From Elephas maximus indicus (lineage: Eukaryota > Chordata > Mammalia > Proboscidea > Elephantidae): a stretch of 64,000 nucleotides of DNA. Position 1 is the first letter of the stretch; every line of letters begins with the position of its first letter. Below the pieces are notes generated by a model. It was not told the DNA's origin. It ran no database searches and was given only the letters and a program-made list of their open reading frames with translations. The stretch is from NCBI RefSeq assembly GCF_024166365.1, contig NC_064821.1, forward strand, positions 51,487,093 through 51,551,092. The letters run 5' to 3'. Shown in pieces: positions 11,717 to 23,146 of the stretch. A program made the position numbers and the translations under genes.

Positions 11717-11930
11717 GAGGTCCCTGGGTGGCACAAATAGTTTGCTCTTGTCTACTAACCTAAAGGTTGGCAGTTCGAACCCATCCAGCAATGCCATGGA
11801 AGAAAGGTCTGGCGATCTGCTTCCTTAAAGACTGCAGCCAAGAAAACCCTATGGAGAAGTTCTGCTCTGTAACACATGAGGTTACCATGAGTCAGAGTCA
11901 ACTCAATGGCAAGGGTTTGGTTACGTTTGG
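11717..11930 (+). mobile_element. AfroSINE, plus
   Basis: GGTCCCTGGGTGGCAC head, B box GTTCGAACCC, body GAAAACCCTATGGAGAAG, tail GGTTTGGTTACGTTTGG. Confidence 0.88.
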
Positions 11931-12525
11931 TCTCTGGGTCTTTAAGGCCGGTAGGGCACTGTCCGCAGTGCTGAACAGCTTGGCCTCAGTTCCAGATGTA
12001 TTCTTTCCCTCCTCCTGACCTTGTTTTTTCTGGAAGCCTCCCCCCCACCCCAGGCAGCCACTGCAGGTGACCTGAGTGTGACAAAGACCAGAACTTACCC
12101 CCAATGTTCTGCACCCAGACCCCAAGGCGACTAAAACCCAAGGTAGGGGTCGAGGTCCTCAAAGGCAAAGCATAACTGGTCCCTGACCTGCAAGGGATCC
12201 TGTGCCACCAGCTCATGTCAGCTGAGAAAACATCAACTTCAGCTAAGCAAAAGTGCAGCTGCTAGACCTGGCAGATTGCGTCTGAGGGTTTTGTCGTACC
12301 AGCTTGATCCCTGTTCTCCTCTTGGGTTCTGTGGGGGGTGTGGACAGGCTGCCTCCTCTGGCCACCATGTGGGCTGGAGTCCAATACCTCAGGAGGGAGC
12401 TAACTTTGGGAAAACCTCAGGTGGCCAGTTGGTGTATGTTTGCATGGACTGCCTGTCCCCTCACCTCCAAGCTGAATTCTGCTCCAGTGGAATTAGGACC
12501 GAGGGAAGGGGAAGGCAGGGGTTGT

Positions 12526-13010
12526 ATGAGTCTCCTGGGGCTGCCATCACAAAGTGCCAAAAACTGGGTGGCTTAAAACAATAGAAACTGGTTGTCTCAC
12601 AGTTGGCTGGAAGTCTGAAATCAAGACATCTGCAAGTCCATGTTCTCTCGGAAGGTTCTAGGGAAGGTCTTTCCTTGCCTCTTCCAGCTTGTGGTTGTCC
12701 CTGGAAATCCTTGATGTTCTTTGGCAAGTCTGTTGTTGTTGTTGTGTGCCATTGAGTCAATTCTGACTCATAGTGACCCTATAGGACAGAGTAGAACTGC
12801 CCCATAGGGTTTCTAAAGATCAGCTGGTGGATTCAAACTGCCAACCTTTTGATTAGCCGCATGAGCTTTTAAACACTTCACCACCAGGACTCCTTTGCAA
12901 GTTTAGAGCCCCCTATTTATCCCAAGGCTGGCAGACCAGGTGAATATCCTGGGTCATCTTCACCACAGTTGGTGGTGGTGATGGAGGAGACATGAGGTTG
13001 CTGCCCAAAA
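12526..13010 (-). mobile_element. MLT1-like LTR fossil split by a SINE
   Basis: Reversed LTR end (GGGGCTGCCATCACAAAGTG, ACTGGGTGGCTTAAAACAAT) to the left of a SINE and its continuation (GTTTAGAGCCCCC and on) to the right. ERVL-MaLR type, old; the right-hand limit is uncertain. Confidence 0.6.
12730..12893 (-). mobile_element. AfroSINE, minus, inserted in an LTR fossil
   Basis: GTTGTTGTTGTGTGCCATTG tail; reversed head ends CCAGGACTCC. Flanks TTGGCAAGT (12721-12729) and TTTGCAAGT (12894-12902) look like a target duplication. Confidence 0.85.
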
Positions 13011-13109
13011 TCTGGTTAAAATAGTTTCTCCAGGGCTGGGTGTTTGGGGGAGTGGTTAGACCTCCAAGAGAAGGTATTATAGAAGACTCTTCAACTCTGC
13101 CAGAAACTT

Positions 13110-13259
13110 GTGTTTGCAGAACACTTAGTGTTCACAAACCATTTTCTCAACCACTCACCTCATTGACTCCCACAGCAGCTCCGTAAGGTAAGTATTGCTA
13201 TCCCATTTCACAGGGAAGGAAGCTGAGGTTCAGAGATGGAGTAACTTGTCCAAGGCCAC
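13110..13259 (+). repeat. MIR
   Basis: TATCCCATTTCACAGGGAAG, GAAGCTGAGGTTCAGAG and AACTTGTCCAAGGCCAC are canonical MIR order; an LTR starts at its end. Confidence 0.7.
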
Positions 13260-13814
13260 TGTCTTAGTTACCTAGTGCTGCTATAACAGAAATATCACAA
13301 GTAGACGGCTTCCACAAACAGAACTTTATTCCCTCACAGTCTAGTAGGCTGTAAGTTCAAATTCAGGGTGTCAGCTCTAGGGGAAGGCTTTCTCTCCCTG
13401 TCAGCTCTGCAGGAAGGTCCTTGTCGTCAATCTTCTCCTGGACTAGGAGCTTCTTTGGCACAGGGACCCTGAGAACAAAGCATACACTTTTCCCCTGGCA
13501 CTACTTTCTTGAGGTATGAGGTATGAGGTCCCCATGTCTCTCTGTTTGCTTCACTCTTTTATATATCAAGAGAAATTGGCTCAAGACACAACCCAATCTT
13601 GTAGATTGAATCCTGTCTCATTAACATAATGCCAATAATCCCATCTCATCAACATTGTAGAGACAGAATTTACAACACCTAGGGAATAAAAAAAGTTTTT
13701 TTTTTTAGGGAAATCACATCAGATGACATAATGGTGGACAATCACACAAGACTGGGAATCATGGCCCAGCCAAGTTGACAGATTTTGGGGGGGGGTAAAA
13801 TTCAGTCCCTGACA
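13260..13814 (-). mobile_element. 3' LTR of the MaLR-like fossil
   Basis: Begins TGTCTTAGTTACCTAGTGCT on the plus strand and ends TTCAGTCCCTGACA. Same family as the LTRs at 8.4, 15.0 and 62.2 kb. Confidence 0.75.
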
Positions 13815-15035
13815 TTCCATCCTTTGACCCCCCAAAATTCATGTCCTTGCCATATGCAAAACACATCTTCCTCATCACATCATAGCACAAGTCTTAAATC
13901 AACTCCAAGTTCAAAATCTCATCTTTTGCAAAATTCCTCTTCATCTGTGAAATCTAGAATAGAAGTTATCTGCTTCCAAAGTACAATGGTGGAACAGCCA
14001 CAAACTAGATATTTCCATTACAAATGAGGGAAAGAAGTCCTAACAGGCACCAAGCAAGTCAGCAGAACACATTACATTAGCCCTCAAGGCTTGAAAATAA
14101 TCCTCTGTTCTCTGAGACCATTTAGACAATGGCCCTGCCCTCCAGACTCCAGGTATTGGCCACACTCTCCAGATTCTGAGTGAAGGCCCCTCGGCCCTGG
14201 GCTTTAGCTCCGCCATCCGGGCCCACTGGAATGGCAACTCTGCTCCCTTGGTTTTGGGCGGCCCCGCTCTCCTAGTCCATCTGAGTTGTGACTCTACCCT
14301 TTGAGGGTGAGGCATCTCTGCTTCTTGTATTCCTTGTCTCTTCAGCTTCTGCCTCCTGGTTCCTTGGTCTCTTGGGTCCTTGGGCCTCTCCATCCACGTC
14401 TGCTCTGCTGGGGCAAATGTTTCAAAGCTCTTTAACTTCACCAATAAGTGTCTGAAGGCACCCCACTCTGCCAGTAAACTTCAGCCAGAAGGCACTCAGC
14501 CCTCTAGCTACGTGGTTCAGCAAGCCTAGCTCCACCAATAAGTGCCCTAGGTACCCCTACTGCACAAAGGCACTCAGCTGCCTTGCTCTCTGGGTCAGCT
14601 CCAGCGCTGTTTTGCACTGGTCTCCTGGTTCTGCTGCTGCTGTTTCTCTGACGCTGCTTCGCCATCTCTGCCATCTCCAGTGTGCTTAGAAGAGAAATTT
14701 TGCATTCTTGAAGAGGCACCAAGAAGAGAGGGGTCCCTCCCCCCACATCATGCCTAGCTCTGCAGCACCCCTCTCCTTTCCCTCCAACCCCTCCCTCCAC
14801 CTAGCTTTCATCTGATATGCCCCCTCTACCTTTCTCCACTGCCCTTGTCTAGATGTAGTGACAGTGATACCCCTGTCTGGATAATAGGCCCTCAAATATC
14901 CAAGGTGTGGTGAGAGGGTCCTTCCAAAGTCCAAGAGCCAAGGCCTTTATCTCCCACAGGGCTCTGAAACTGGGGACGGACAGAGCATGGCCAAGGGCTT
15001 TGCACCACTGACCCCTTCTCAAGCCCTTGTGGGCC

Positions 15036-15548
15036 TGTCTCAGTCATCTAGTACTGCTATAACAGAAACACCACAAGTGGATGGCTCTAACAAAGAGAAA
15101 TTTATTTCCTCACAGCAAAGTAGGCTAAAAATCCAAATTCAGGGCATCAGCTCCAGAGGAAGGCTCTCTCTCTGCCGGCTCTGGAGGAAGGTCCTTGTCA
15201 TCCATCTTCCCTTGGTCTGGGAGCTTCTCAGACGCAGGACCCTCAGGTCCAAAGGGCATGCTCTGCTCCCAGTGGTGCTTTCCTGTGGTATGAGGTCCCA
15301 ACTCTCTGCTTGCTTCCCTTTCCTTTTTATCTCTTGAGAGTTAAAAGGTGGTACAGGCCACACCCCAGGGAAACTCCCTTTACATTGGATCAGGGGGGTG
15401 ACCTGGTAAGGGTGTTACAATCCCACCCTAATCCTCTTTAATATAAAATTACAATCACAAAATGGAGGGCAAGCACAGAACACTTGGAATCCTGGCCTAA
15501 CTAAGTTGATAACACACATTTTGGGGGGACATAATTCAATCTATGACA
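15036..15548 (-). mobile_element. 5' LTR of the MaLR-like fossil
   Basis: Begins TGTCTCAGTCATCTAGTACT on the plus strand and ends ATTCAATCTATGACA. Contains the reversed poly(A) signal (GAGAAATTTATTTCC) expected of an LTR. Confidence 0.75.
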
Positions 15549-15652
15549 TGGCTTTAAGAGGAAACCCTGGGCGCCCTCAGTCCCTGTCCTTTGCAAGGCT
15601 TCTGCACCCCTCTTCCATGGAGTAGCCTCTGTGTTTTAGGGGAAAATGCTAA

Positions 15653-15859
15653 TGTTGTTGTTAGTTGCTGTGGAATTGATTCTGACTCATGGTGAGCCCA
15701 TGTGTGCAGAGTAGAAGGGCTTCATAGGGTTTTCAAGGCTGTGACCTTTCAAAGCATATCACCAGGCCTGCCTTCCGAGGTACCTCTGGGTTGGTTCGAA
15801 CCCCCAACCTTTTGGCTGATAGTTGAGTGCTCAACCGTTTGTGCCACCCAGGGAGTCCT
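15653..15859 (-). mobile_element. AfroSINE, minus
   Basis: TGTTGTTGTTAGTTGCTGTG at the left; GTTCGAACCCCCAACC and GCCACCCAGGGAGTCC at the right. Nearly full length. Confidence 0.9.
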
Positions 15860-15869
15860 GGATACTAAT

Positions 15870-16035
15870 ACGATTTGATATTTATTTTAAGTGCTTTCCA
15901 CGCGTCAACCCAATATCATTCTCATGACTGCCTGGTGAAGTAGACTCAATCTTGTCCCCATTTGGCATATGAGGAAACTGAAGCCCAGAGAGCTCTGGAG
16001 ACTTGCCCAGAGTCACACAGCCAGGAAGGGACACA
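15870..16035 (+). repeat. MIR
   Basis: GAGGAAACTGAAGCCCAGAG and GAGTCACACAGCCAGGAAGG are standard MIR motifs. Confidence 0.65.
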
Positions 16036-17910
16036 GTCAGTTACCGCATCCAGCCTGAACTCTCGGAGCCCCAACTCCTAGCCCGTCCCTCTGTGCTCCT
16101 CAGTACCTCTCCCCTCAGGCTCCGCCATGGGCAGAGACTAGGTGATCAGATCAGGTCCCTGAGGACCCCGTGGGAGCCAGGTCTCTCTGCCAGCTCTGCT
16201 CACTTATGACCTCATTTTCTCCCTGCTCCAGAGCCTTCCATATCATTTCACACCCCCCCCCCAATCCTGGTTCTCCTCCCAGCCTTTCCTCTCCACCCAT
16301 GGAAACAGGATAGGGATGCTGACCTCTTTCCCCACCACCCCAACCATACACCTGGTCCCAGAACTGAGACAGCCAGACAGAGAAGAAGGGTGACTCCCAA
16401 GGAGAAAAGCAAAGACCCCATGCTCATTCCTTCCCCAGCACTGCCTTAGTTTCCTCATCAGGAACTGGAAAGGTGCAGGGGGTTGCCTGAAGTGAAAAAC
16501 CCCACCATAGAGCCTTCTGGAAGTCCATGGTGGGTGTGAAACAAGACACTGCTCTTCCCTAGCATCTTTCTCCTCCTCCTTCCTTGATCCCTGGGAGCAA
16601 ATATTCACCTAATAGGGCAGAATCATAGAGGAGGTCATAATCTCTCTGGATGGGGGCAGGAGGGTTGTAACAGGAAAAGGCAACTGCAGTTTTATAATGT
16701 GGCTTTATATTTGGGGAAAAATAAAACAGATACCCAGTGTTTTCACAATACAGGCTAGAGATAATAAAGCTTGGTAAGATCTTTTTTAAGATCGTCTTGA
16801 CCATTGGGGATACTTCCTACATGGGGTGGATCAGACTCTGGGAGGGGCGTGGGGGAGAGGGAGTAATGAAAGTATGAGCAGTGCTGCTGTGGGATGAGCT
16901 CAGCTCAGGGGGCACAGAGCCCTCGATCACCCCTCTCCTCAGGTCCTCCAGTCCAGTCCCTACAGAACTGGAGCCTGGGCCAGAAGTACTCCCCCCACCC
17001 TGCCTCACACATACCCCCTCCCCACCGTGACTCCCTCAGCCCCAGCTCATTATCCCTGAAAAACATGCTCAAATCCAGGGGGAGGGCTTTTCAGCTAAAA
17101 TAGCTCCATCTCAGGCTAGTTTTATTCTCTCTTCTCCACATTATTAGTGGAAGTGCAGGCTCTACAGCTCCCAGGCTGGGTAGGGTGAGGAGTGAGCCCC
17201 TCCCTGGGGAACCTTGGCCAGGCAGAAGGCCAGAGCCTGGGATCTGGCCTGGGAATGGCCTGGGGGAGCAGCTGGAGCCAGAGACCTCAAGAGCGGCAGA
17301 AGGAGGCAGGACAGCCCTCACACCTGCCCAGGGGGACGCTGCATGCCCCCAAGTAGAAACTGGGAGCAACCACGGTCAACAGAGTTGGGGTTGGTTGAAT
17401 GCAGAATCTGTGCCAAGCCCTGTACCAAGCACCCCTCTTCCATGCTCACAGCATGTGCAAGGTGGGACTCTGTGAGGTTTTCTGCTCAGCACCCAGTCCC
17501 CCTTCTTCCAGCCACACCACGCCTGCCCCTTTCTCATAGTCCATGTAGTTCTTGTTGGGTGGCTGCACCCCAGGCCTTGACCATCAGTGAGTGTCCCCCC
17601 AGCCACGGTAAATGGCTCAGAGGTAGGCGTGCAAATCCACTGACTTAATGCTGGAAAGGTGTAGTCCTAGGAGCGCCCTGCCCCTTCTAGAGTGAGCCTT
17701 CCTGCAATGAAGCCACATAGAGCTGAACGACAGAAAGAAAAGCCGAGTTCTAAATGTATTGTTGGAGCCTCTAGAGCCAGCCATACCTGAAAGAATATAA
17801 AAGAAGTCCATATTGGGCTTTTCCATTATGCAAGCCCCCCAAATCTGCTTTTTTATTAAACCACTTTGAATTGTATTTCTGACATTTGTAGCTGACAGAG
17901 GGGTCACCAA
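16036..17910. other. Intergenic, no gene seen
   Basis: GC-rich unique DNA with many overlapping Pro/Ser/Gly-rich open frames (longest 144 codons at 17214-17648) that look compositional. A conserved-looking AT-rich patch lies at about 17050-17160. Confidence 0.5.
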
Positions 17911-18005
17911 CACAAGGACGTTACTTCACCCCATTTTTCAGATGAGAAAACTGAGGTCCAGAGAGGTTAAGCTACTTGCACCAGGTCCCAAAGGTATGAA
18001 TGAGC
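17911..18005 (+). repeat. MIR
   Basis: CCATTTTTCAGATGAGAAAA, CTGAGGTCCAGAGAGGTTAA form the MIR core. Confidence 0.65.
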
Positions 18006-18342
18006 AGAACCAGTGCTCCAGAGTAGAAAGTTCCCAACGAACTTGTCCTACCTGGGGTTCCCTGGGTGTGAGTGAGGGGGACTCCGGGCCATTTCCAGCA
18101 GGACCTAGAGGTCAAGTGACAAAAAAAGGTTGCCATGGTTACCAGCTCCCTGTGTGGCTGCAGACAAGCAACCTCACCTCTCTCTCAGGCTGGGAACAGT
18201 ATGTCTCATCCCTACAGAATGCAGATGGCCCCTCGGGCAGGTAGGACACCTGCTTTGTGGGCTCCTCACCCCTAAGGACTAAGAGCAGGGGGCTTCCCCA
18301 GCCCGGGTGATATAAGCTCCAGGGGCTGTTGAACATCCCCCA

Positions 18343-18371
18343 CCACACACACACAGACACACACACACACT
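18343..18371 (+). repeat. (CA)n microsatellite
   Basis: About 13 CA dinucleotides with one GA interruption. Confidence 0.9.
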
Positions 18372-18770
18372 AACTGGTTTTAAATGTCTCTCAAAGATCA
18401 AATTCAATTTGGTCCAACCTTGCCAGCTCTGCAGTGCAGAATTCATCGAATGAGGAGCCTGCTTTGGGGGGAATAATTCATTTTTCCGGATTGGAAAAGA
18501 GAGTAATTGATCCAGGGGGCTGACGTCTCTCTCCCTTCCTCTCTCCTTCCCTGGGATGGTTTGATTCCAATGCAGACCCGAGACTGTTAGGTCAAAGTCA
18601 CAGCAATAAATAGGAGGTGGGGAAGCCTTCCTTTTTAATATATTGGATTATTCCACTTGGTAGTGACAAAAAACAAGATTTAATTCCCTGAAAAACATCA
18701 GCTGAGAAAATCTTTTTCTCTGCCTGCTTCCCTCTTGCTATTTCTTTTTATTTTTTTCAAAGACATCTTT
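18372..18770. promoter_or_regulatory. Candidate conserved regulatory island
   Basis: Repeat-free, AT-rich, with AATAATTCATTTTTCC, GTAATTGATCC, GGATTATTCCACTT and AGATTTAATTCCC in a GC-rich neighbourhood. Several homeodomain-type cores (TAAT, GGATTA) cluster here. Inference only. Confidence 0.3.
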
Positions 18771-19194
18771 GTCTTTATGAAAGCTTCGAGGGCCTCTTTA
18801 CACTCTACACCGCTGGAGACCTCCCCGCCCACCGCCCACTCTGTCTAAAGGCCTGTCCTCCCATCTTGGAGACTGTTCAGGACCCTCTGTTCTCATCCCC
18901 TCAGTCACAGGTCCCAAAGGAGAGAAATTTCTATTCGAATTCAGATGTGACTATGGTGCTTAGCACATTGATAAATTACAACAATAAGCCCAGGAAGAGA
19001 CCAGTTAGTACAGAAGCTCCTACTGACAGCACTGGAAACTAAGAGTTGGCAAGGCAAGTAATTTACCTTCCTACTGCTCCTCAGGCCAAAAGCTCACTCA
19101 CCACCTCCTCCAGGAAGCCTTCCCTGACCACGTTCTATGTTTGCTGCCCTTCCTTGGCCTTCCCCGTCATCCTTTACAACCAGAATGTAGTTGC

Positions 19195-19385
19195 CAGGCT
19201 TGTTCATTGTATTTACTTAACACTGTTCTAAGTGCTTTACAAGTAGTTCATTTGACGGTCGTAACAGCCCTAGGAAGTAGGTACTATAAACACCCCCATT
19301 TCACAGATTTGGAAACTGAGACTCTGACTGGTTAAGTGACTTGGCCAAGGTCATACAGCCAGGGAGGATCAGAACTGGGAATTCA
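19195..19385 (+). repeat. MIR
   Basis: TAAGTGCTTTACAAGTAG, CCATTTCACAGATTTGG and GGCCAAGGTCATACAGCCAG identify a nearly full-length MIR. Confidence 0.75.
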
Positions 19386-19460
19386 GTTCTACTTCCTCCC
19401 TTCAGTTGGTAAGCTCACAGTTGTATCCTCGGAGCATAACAAGGTCCCTACCACACAGAA

Positions 19461-19670
19461 TGTTGTTAATTGCCATCAAGTCAATTTCAACTCATGGTGA
19501 CCCCACGTGTGCAGAGTAGAACTGTGCTCCATAGGGTTTTCAAGGCTGTGACCTTTCAGAAGCCAGTCGCCAGGTCTGTTTTCCTAGGAGCCTCTGGGTG
19601 GGTTCGAAATGCCAACCTTTTGGCTAGCAGTCTTGTGTTTAACGGCTTGAGCCACCCAGGGACTTCTTAG
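19461..19670 (-). mobile_element. AfroSINE, minus, with 9-bp target duplication
   Basis: CACACAGAA at 19452-19460 and 19671-19679 flank the copy exactly. GGGTTCGAAATGCCAACC marks the reversed B box. Confidence 0.92.
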
Positions 19671-19829
19671 CACACAGAAGATGCTCAATAAATGCTTGAA
19701 TGCTAAGTGCTTTCACATAAGAACCACAGGTCTGTCCCTGAGGCTAAGCCTAAATGTACCATTTGTAGACACAGAAAACCCCACCTGCTTGACCTGAACC
19801 CTCACGGAGAGACAGAGAACACAGGTGGA

Positions 19830-20030
19830 TTCCAGCTCCTCGAAGGCCTAGCTGTGTGACCTTGGGAAAGTCTGCCCCTCTCTGAGCGTCCGTTTTATCA
19901 GAGTCTCTAAAATGGGAATGATAATAGAATGTAGGTATGCAGGAGGAGTAAATAAAACAACACACGTGCTACGCACATGCCTAGCACCTAGTGAGCATTC
20001 AGTAGGTGTGAGACATCAGGGACTATAAAG
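19830..20030 (+). repeat. MIR
   Basis: AGCTGTGTGACCTTGGGAAA, TCTAAAATGGGAATGATAAT and TGCCTAGCACCTAGTGAG follow the MIR order. Confidence 0.7.
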
Positions 20031-20884
20031 TGCAGACCTGGCAGATACTTCTGCCATGCTCAGAAAAGAATAAAACCTTATCAATCCAAGTAAACGAAGC
20101 AAGCTCTGTGACCTGAATGGAAGGGTGGATTTTTCTTAATAGCAGTAGTAAGATGGGTGAGTTGCCAAGAATTACAAAGAAGAATTTTGCAAATCACGCA
20201 CGATCCATTTACTTCGGGGAGTTACTAAGATGTGGGAGAGTCTGAAACAGGCACTTACTGGACCAGAAACAGCATTTGACGAGTGCTTCATTCATTCTTT
20301 AAGTATTTACTGAGTGCCTTTCATGGGCATGAAGCAACATGGTGCTGGGAAGGGGCACAAGCTTGGGAGCCCCTTGGACCCAGGCCTGGTCCCAGCCAGC
20401 TCTCTGCAGGTTATAGACTTGCAATCTTGGCCAAGAGTCCTCACCTCTCAGAGCCTTGGTTTCCTCTTCAATAAATCAGGGTGACAAAAACCAAGCCTCC
20501 CACAGAGGGCTGCTGTGGGGAGTTGATGAGATGGAGTTGGGGCTCAGCAAACCTTAGTTCGCCCACCTCTCAACAACAGCAGCTTCCGTGTTATCAGACC
20601 AGCGCACCAGCAACCCCACCTTACTGTGCAGAGAAGCTGGCAGGTGCCCAGAGCTGGGCCCTGAGCCTCGGATGCCTTATTCCTAGGACATCAAAACAGG
20701 TCGGCAGGTGGGGATTGCAGGTCCCATTTTGCAGATGAGGTAAAAAGCCAGGTGCAACCGAAGTGTCTCTGTCTCAGAATTCATGCTCTTAACCATGGAA
20801 GGTGGCTTTCCTAATTCCTGGGAGAGGACAGGAGAAAGGAAATCACAGCAGAGAGGAGGCCGAAGTCCCTGCATACAGATTCAT
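20031..20884. other. Intergenic, no gene seen
   Basis: Unique DNA plus MIR/L2-like scraps around 20290-20330 (TTTAAGTATTTACTGAGTGC). No exon recognised. Confidence 0.5.
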
Positions 20885-21535
20885 TTATCAAAAGTAACGC
20901 CAAACCCACCTGGAGCAAAGGAGAACGAAGAAAACCAAAGACACAAGGTAATTATGAGCCTAAGAGATAGAAAGGGCCACATAAATCAGAGACTATATCA
21001 GCCTGAGACCAGAAGAACTAGATGTTGCCCGGCTACAACCGATGACTGGCCTGACAGAGAACACAACAGAGAATCCCTGATGGAGCAGGAGAACAGTGGG
21101 ATGCAGACCTCAAATTCTCATAAAAAGACCAGACTTAATGATCTGACTGAGACTAGAAGAACCCCGGAGGTCATGGTCCCCAGACCTTCTGTTACCCCAA
21201 GACAGGAACCATTCCCAAAGCCAACTCTTCAGACAGGGATCGGACTGGACTATAAATAGAAAATGATACTGGTGAGGAGTGAGCTTCTTGGCTCAAGTAG
21301 ACACATGAGACTATGCGGGCAGCTCCTGTTGGGAGTGTAGATGAGAAGGCAGAGCAGGAAGAAGCTGGCTGAATGGACACAGGAATAGAGGGTGGAGAGA
21401 AGGAGTGTGCTGTCTCACTGGGGGAGAGCAACTAGGAGTATATAGCAAGGTGTATATAAATTTTTGTATGAGAGGCTGACTTGACTTGTAAACTTTGACT
21501 TAAAGCTCAATTAAAAAAAAAAAAAAAAAAAAACA
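20885..21535 (+). mobile_element. Poly(A)-tailed L1-like retroposon, about 650 bp
   Basis: Ends in a run of about 21 A. Its last 250 bp (GGGCAGCTCCTGTTGGGAG through TGTAAACTTTGACTTAAAGC) recur at 8.9 and 54.6 kb. It encodes no recognisable LINE domain, so it may be a 3' UTR piece of a lineage-specific L1 or a non-autonomous passenger. Left limit uncertain. Confidence 0.55.
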
Positions 21536-22491
21536 GTAACATCAAAATGGAGCCCATAAGGCTGGGAAAAGCCCCAAAGAGACAGATGCCCCTGAGGGAA
21601 GAAAGGCAGAGGGGGGCCCAGGTGGCTAGGGATGAAGATGGGTGGGTGGTCCAGGAATCCCCTGGCCTCCCTCCATGTCTTAGTGATTCCACGCTCTTCA
21701 CATCCCTCTCCTCGGCACCAGCCCCCTCCCTCATCCAGACAGTCCTTCCTTACAGCTAACTGAAATCACTCCTGCTGCATCCCCTGCCAACTCCAGCTGA
21801 AGCACTAGGAGCTGCACCCCAGCCCTGCCCCGCCCTGTCTGCAGTGTGGTGGCACCTGCTGAGGCTCAGGGCAGTAATCCTGCTGACAATTAATTGTCTT
21901 TTGTTAGAGGAGAATGAATACCATCTCATCTTAACCTTCTTCATTATTCTCCTTGTTCAGCAGAGTCAACACAAGATTAGGTTTAATCTACAGAGAAAAA
22001 AATAGCAAAACCATTATTTCACCAGATCAGGGTTGGATCTGCCTGGGTGTTCTGTGTTCACTGCAGGCAAGGGGACTGGAGGAAGGCCTGGGGCTCTGCC
22101 AAGGTGTGCCAAGGGCTGAGACTCCAGACCCACTTGGGGCCCAAATCTTCGGGACCTGCAGCCCCTCCTAGTCTTTTAGGGATCAGGCCTCCAATGATTC
22201 AGCCTCCTAAATGCTTCTCAAGAGCCTCTGGGGGTAAAGGGCGGCCCCAAGGCAGAGCAGAGGGCCCAGCCTCTGAGAACCAGGACTCCACCACTGGCAA
22301 TGGAAAGAGACACAGGTCTGGATTCAAATTACAACTCCCAGTCCCCCTTCCTCTGGGGAGAAACTGGGCAGGACTAGGCCAGCCTTGGACTCCCTTGACA
22401 GTGCTGACACCTAGTGGCGGTTAGAGGAATTGACCATTCTTTGAAATAAATAACACATACTTTTTTTGTACATACAGCATAGGAAAATCCA
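21536..22491. other. Intergenic, no gene seen
   Basis: GC-rich unique DNA with an AT-rich patch at 21880-22010 containing GACAATTAATTGTC, a perfect 14-nt palindrome with a homeodomain core. No gene. Confidence 0.5.
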
Positions 22492-22711
22492 AGGAACCCT
22501 TGTGGTGCGGTGGTCAAGCGTTTGGCTGCTAACGAAAGGGTCGATGGTTTGACCGCTAGCCACTCCCTGAGAGAAAGATGTGGCGGTCTGTTTCTATAAA
22601 GATTTACAGCCTTGGAAACCCTATAGGGCAGCTGTACTTTGTCCTACAGGGTCTACAAGTCAGAATCAATTCAAAGGCAGTGGGTTTGAGTTTTGGTTTG
22701 TTTTTTTTTTT
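22492..22711 (+). mobile_element. AfroSINE, plus
   Basis: AACCCTTGTGGTGCGGTGG head, GGAAACCCTATAGGGCAG body and a GTTTTGGTTTGTTTTTT tail. Confidence 0.85.
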
Positions 22712-23146
22712 AATACAAAATTCCAGATTTATAAGGTAAATGAATAAGAAAGAGGAAACGAGAATTTTACCCATTGCAAAATGATTAAATAGAGGGCTCC
22801 GCCAAGAAATAAAAGAGAATATATTTTTACAGTCCCCTTAACCAGAACTTCTCAGAAACACCTAGCACCCCCTCCTTCTGCGTGAGGTAACACTGCGTAT
22901 GGGAGCGCTCTAGCCTCCTTGTCATTGCCAACTCTTCCCACTCCTCCTTACTTGGAGCCAGCCTCTCCACCTGCTCTGTCCCCTGGCACCTGCTCATCTC
23001 TGGTTTTGTACCATAGGGAGCCGAAAACTTAGCTTCAACTACTTCCTCATTGTATGGCCCTTGGTAAGTTACCCAACATCTCTGAGTCTTAGCTCTTTAA
23101 CCTATAAGATGGGAATATCAGAACCTACCAGAGAGGTTCTGTACAA
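22712..23146. other. Intergenic, no gene seen
   Basis: Unique sequence and a MIR-like patch just before the next SINE (AAGTTACCCAACATCTCTGA near 23065). Confidence 0.5.

Larger units (their letters stand above)
13260..15548 (-). mobile_element. MaLR-like fossil with two LTRs and internal region
   Basis: In the element's own direction the 5' LTR is 15548-15036, the internal part 15035-13815 and the 3' LTR 13814-13260. Both LTRs have the same orientation and share the GTGCTGCTATAACAGAAA/ACTGCTATAACAGAAACACC edge, the AATTCAGGG core and the closing GACA. The internal part (CCCAAAATTCATGTCC, TTCCATTACAAATGAGGGA) resembles mammalian MaLR internal sequence, which lacks standard retroviral genes. 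It is broken and moderately old; the arrangement of a whole insertion is still visible. Confidence 0.7.

Noticed and set aside
20783-21259. 158-codon plus-strand frame as a host gene
   Set aside because: It lies mainly in a poly(A)-tailed retroposon with copies elsewhere in the window and has no host-gene features.
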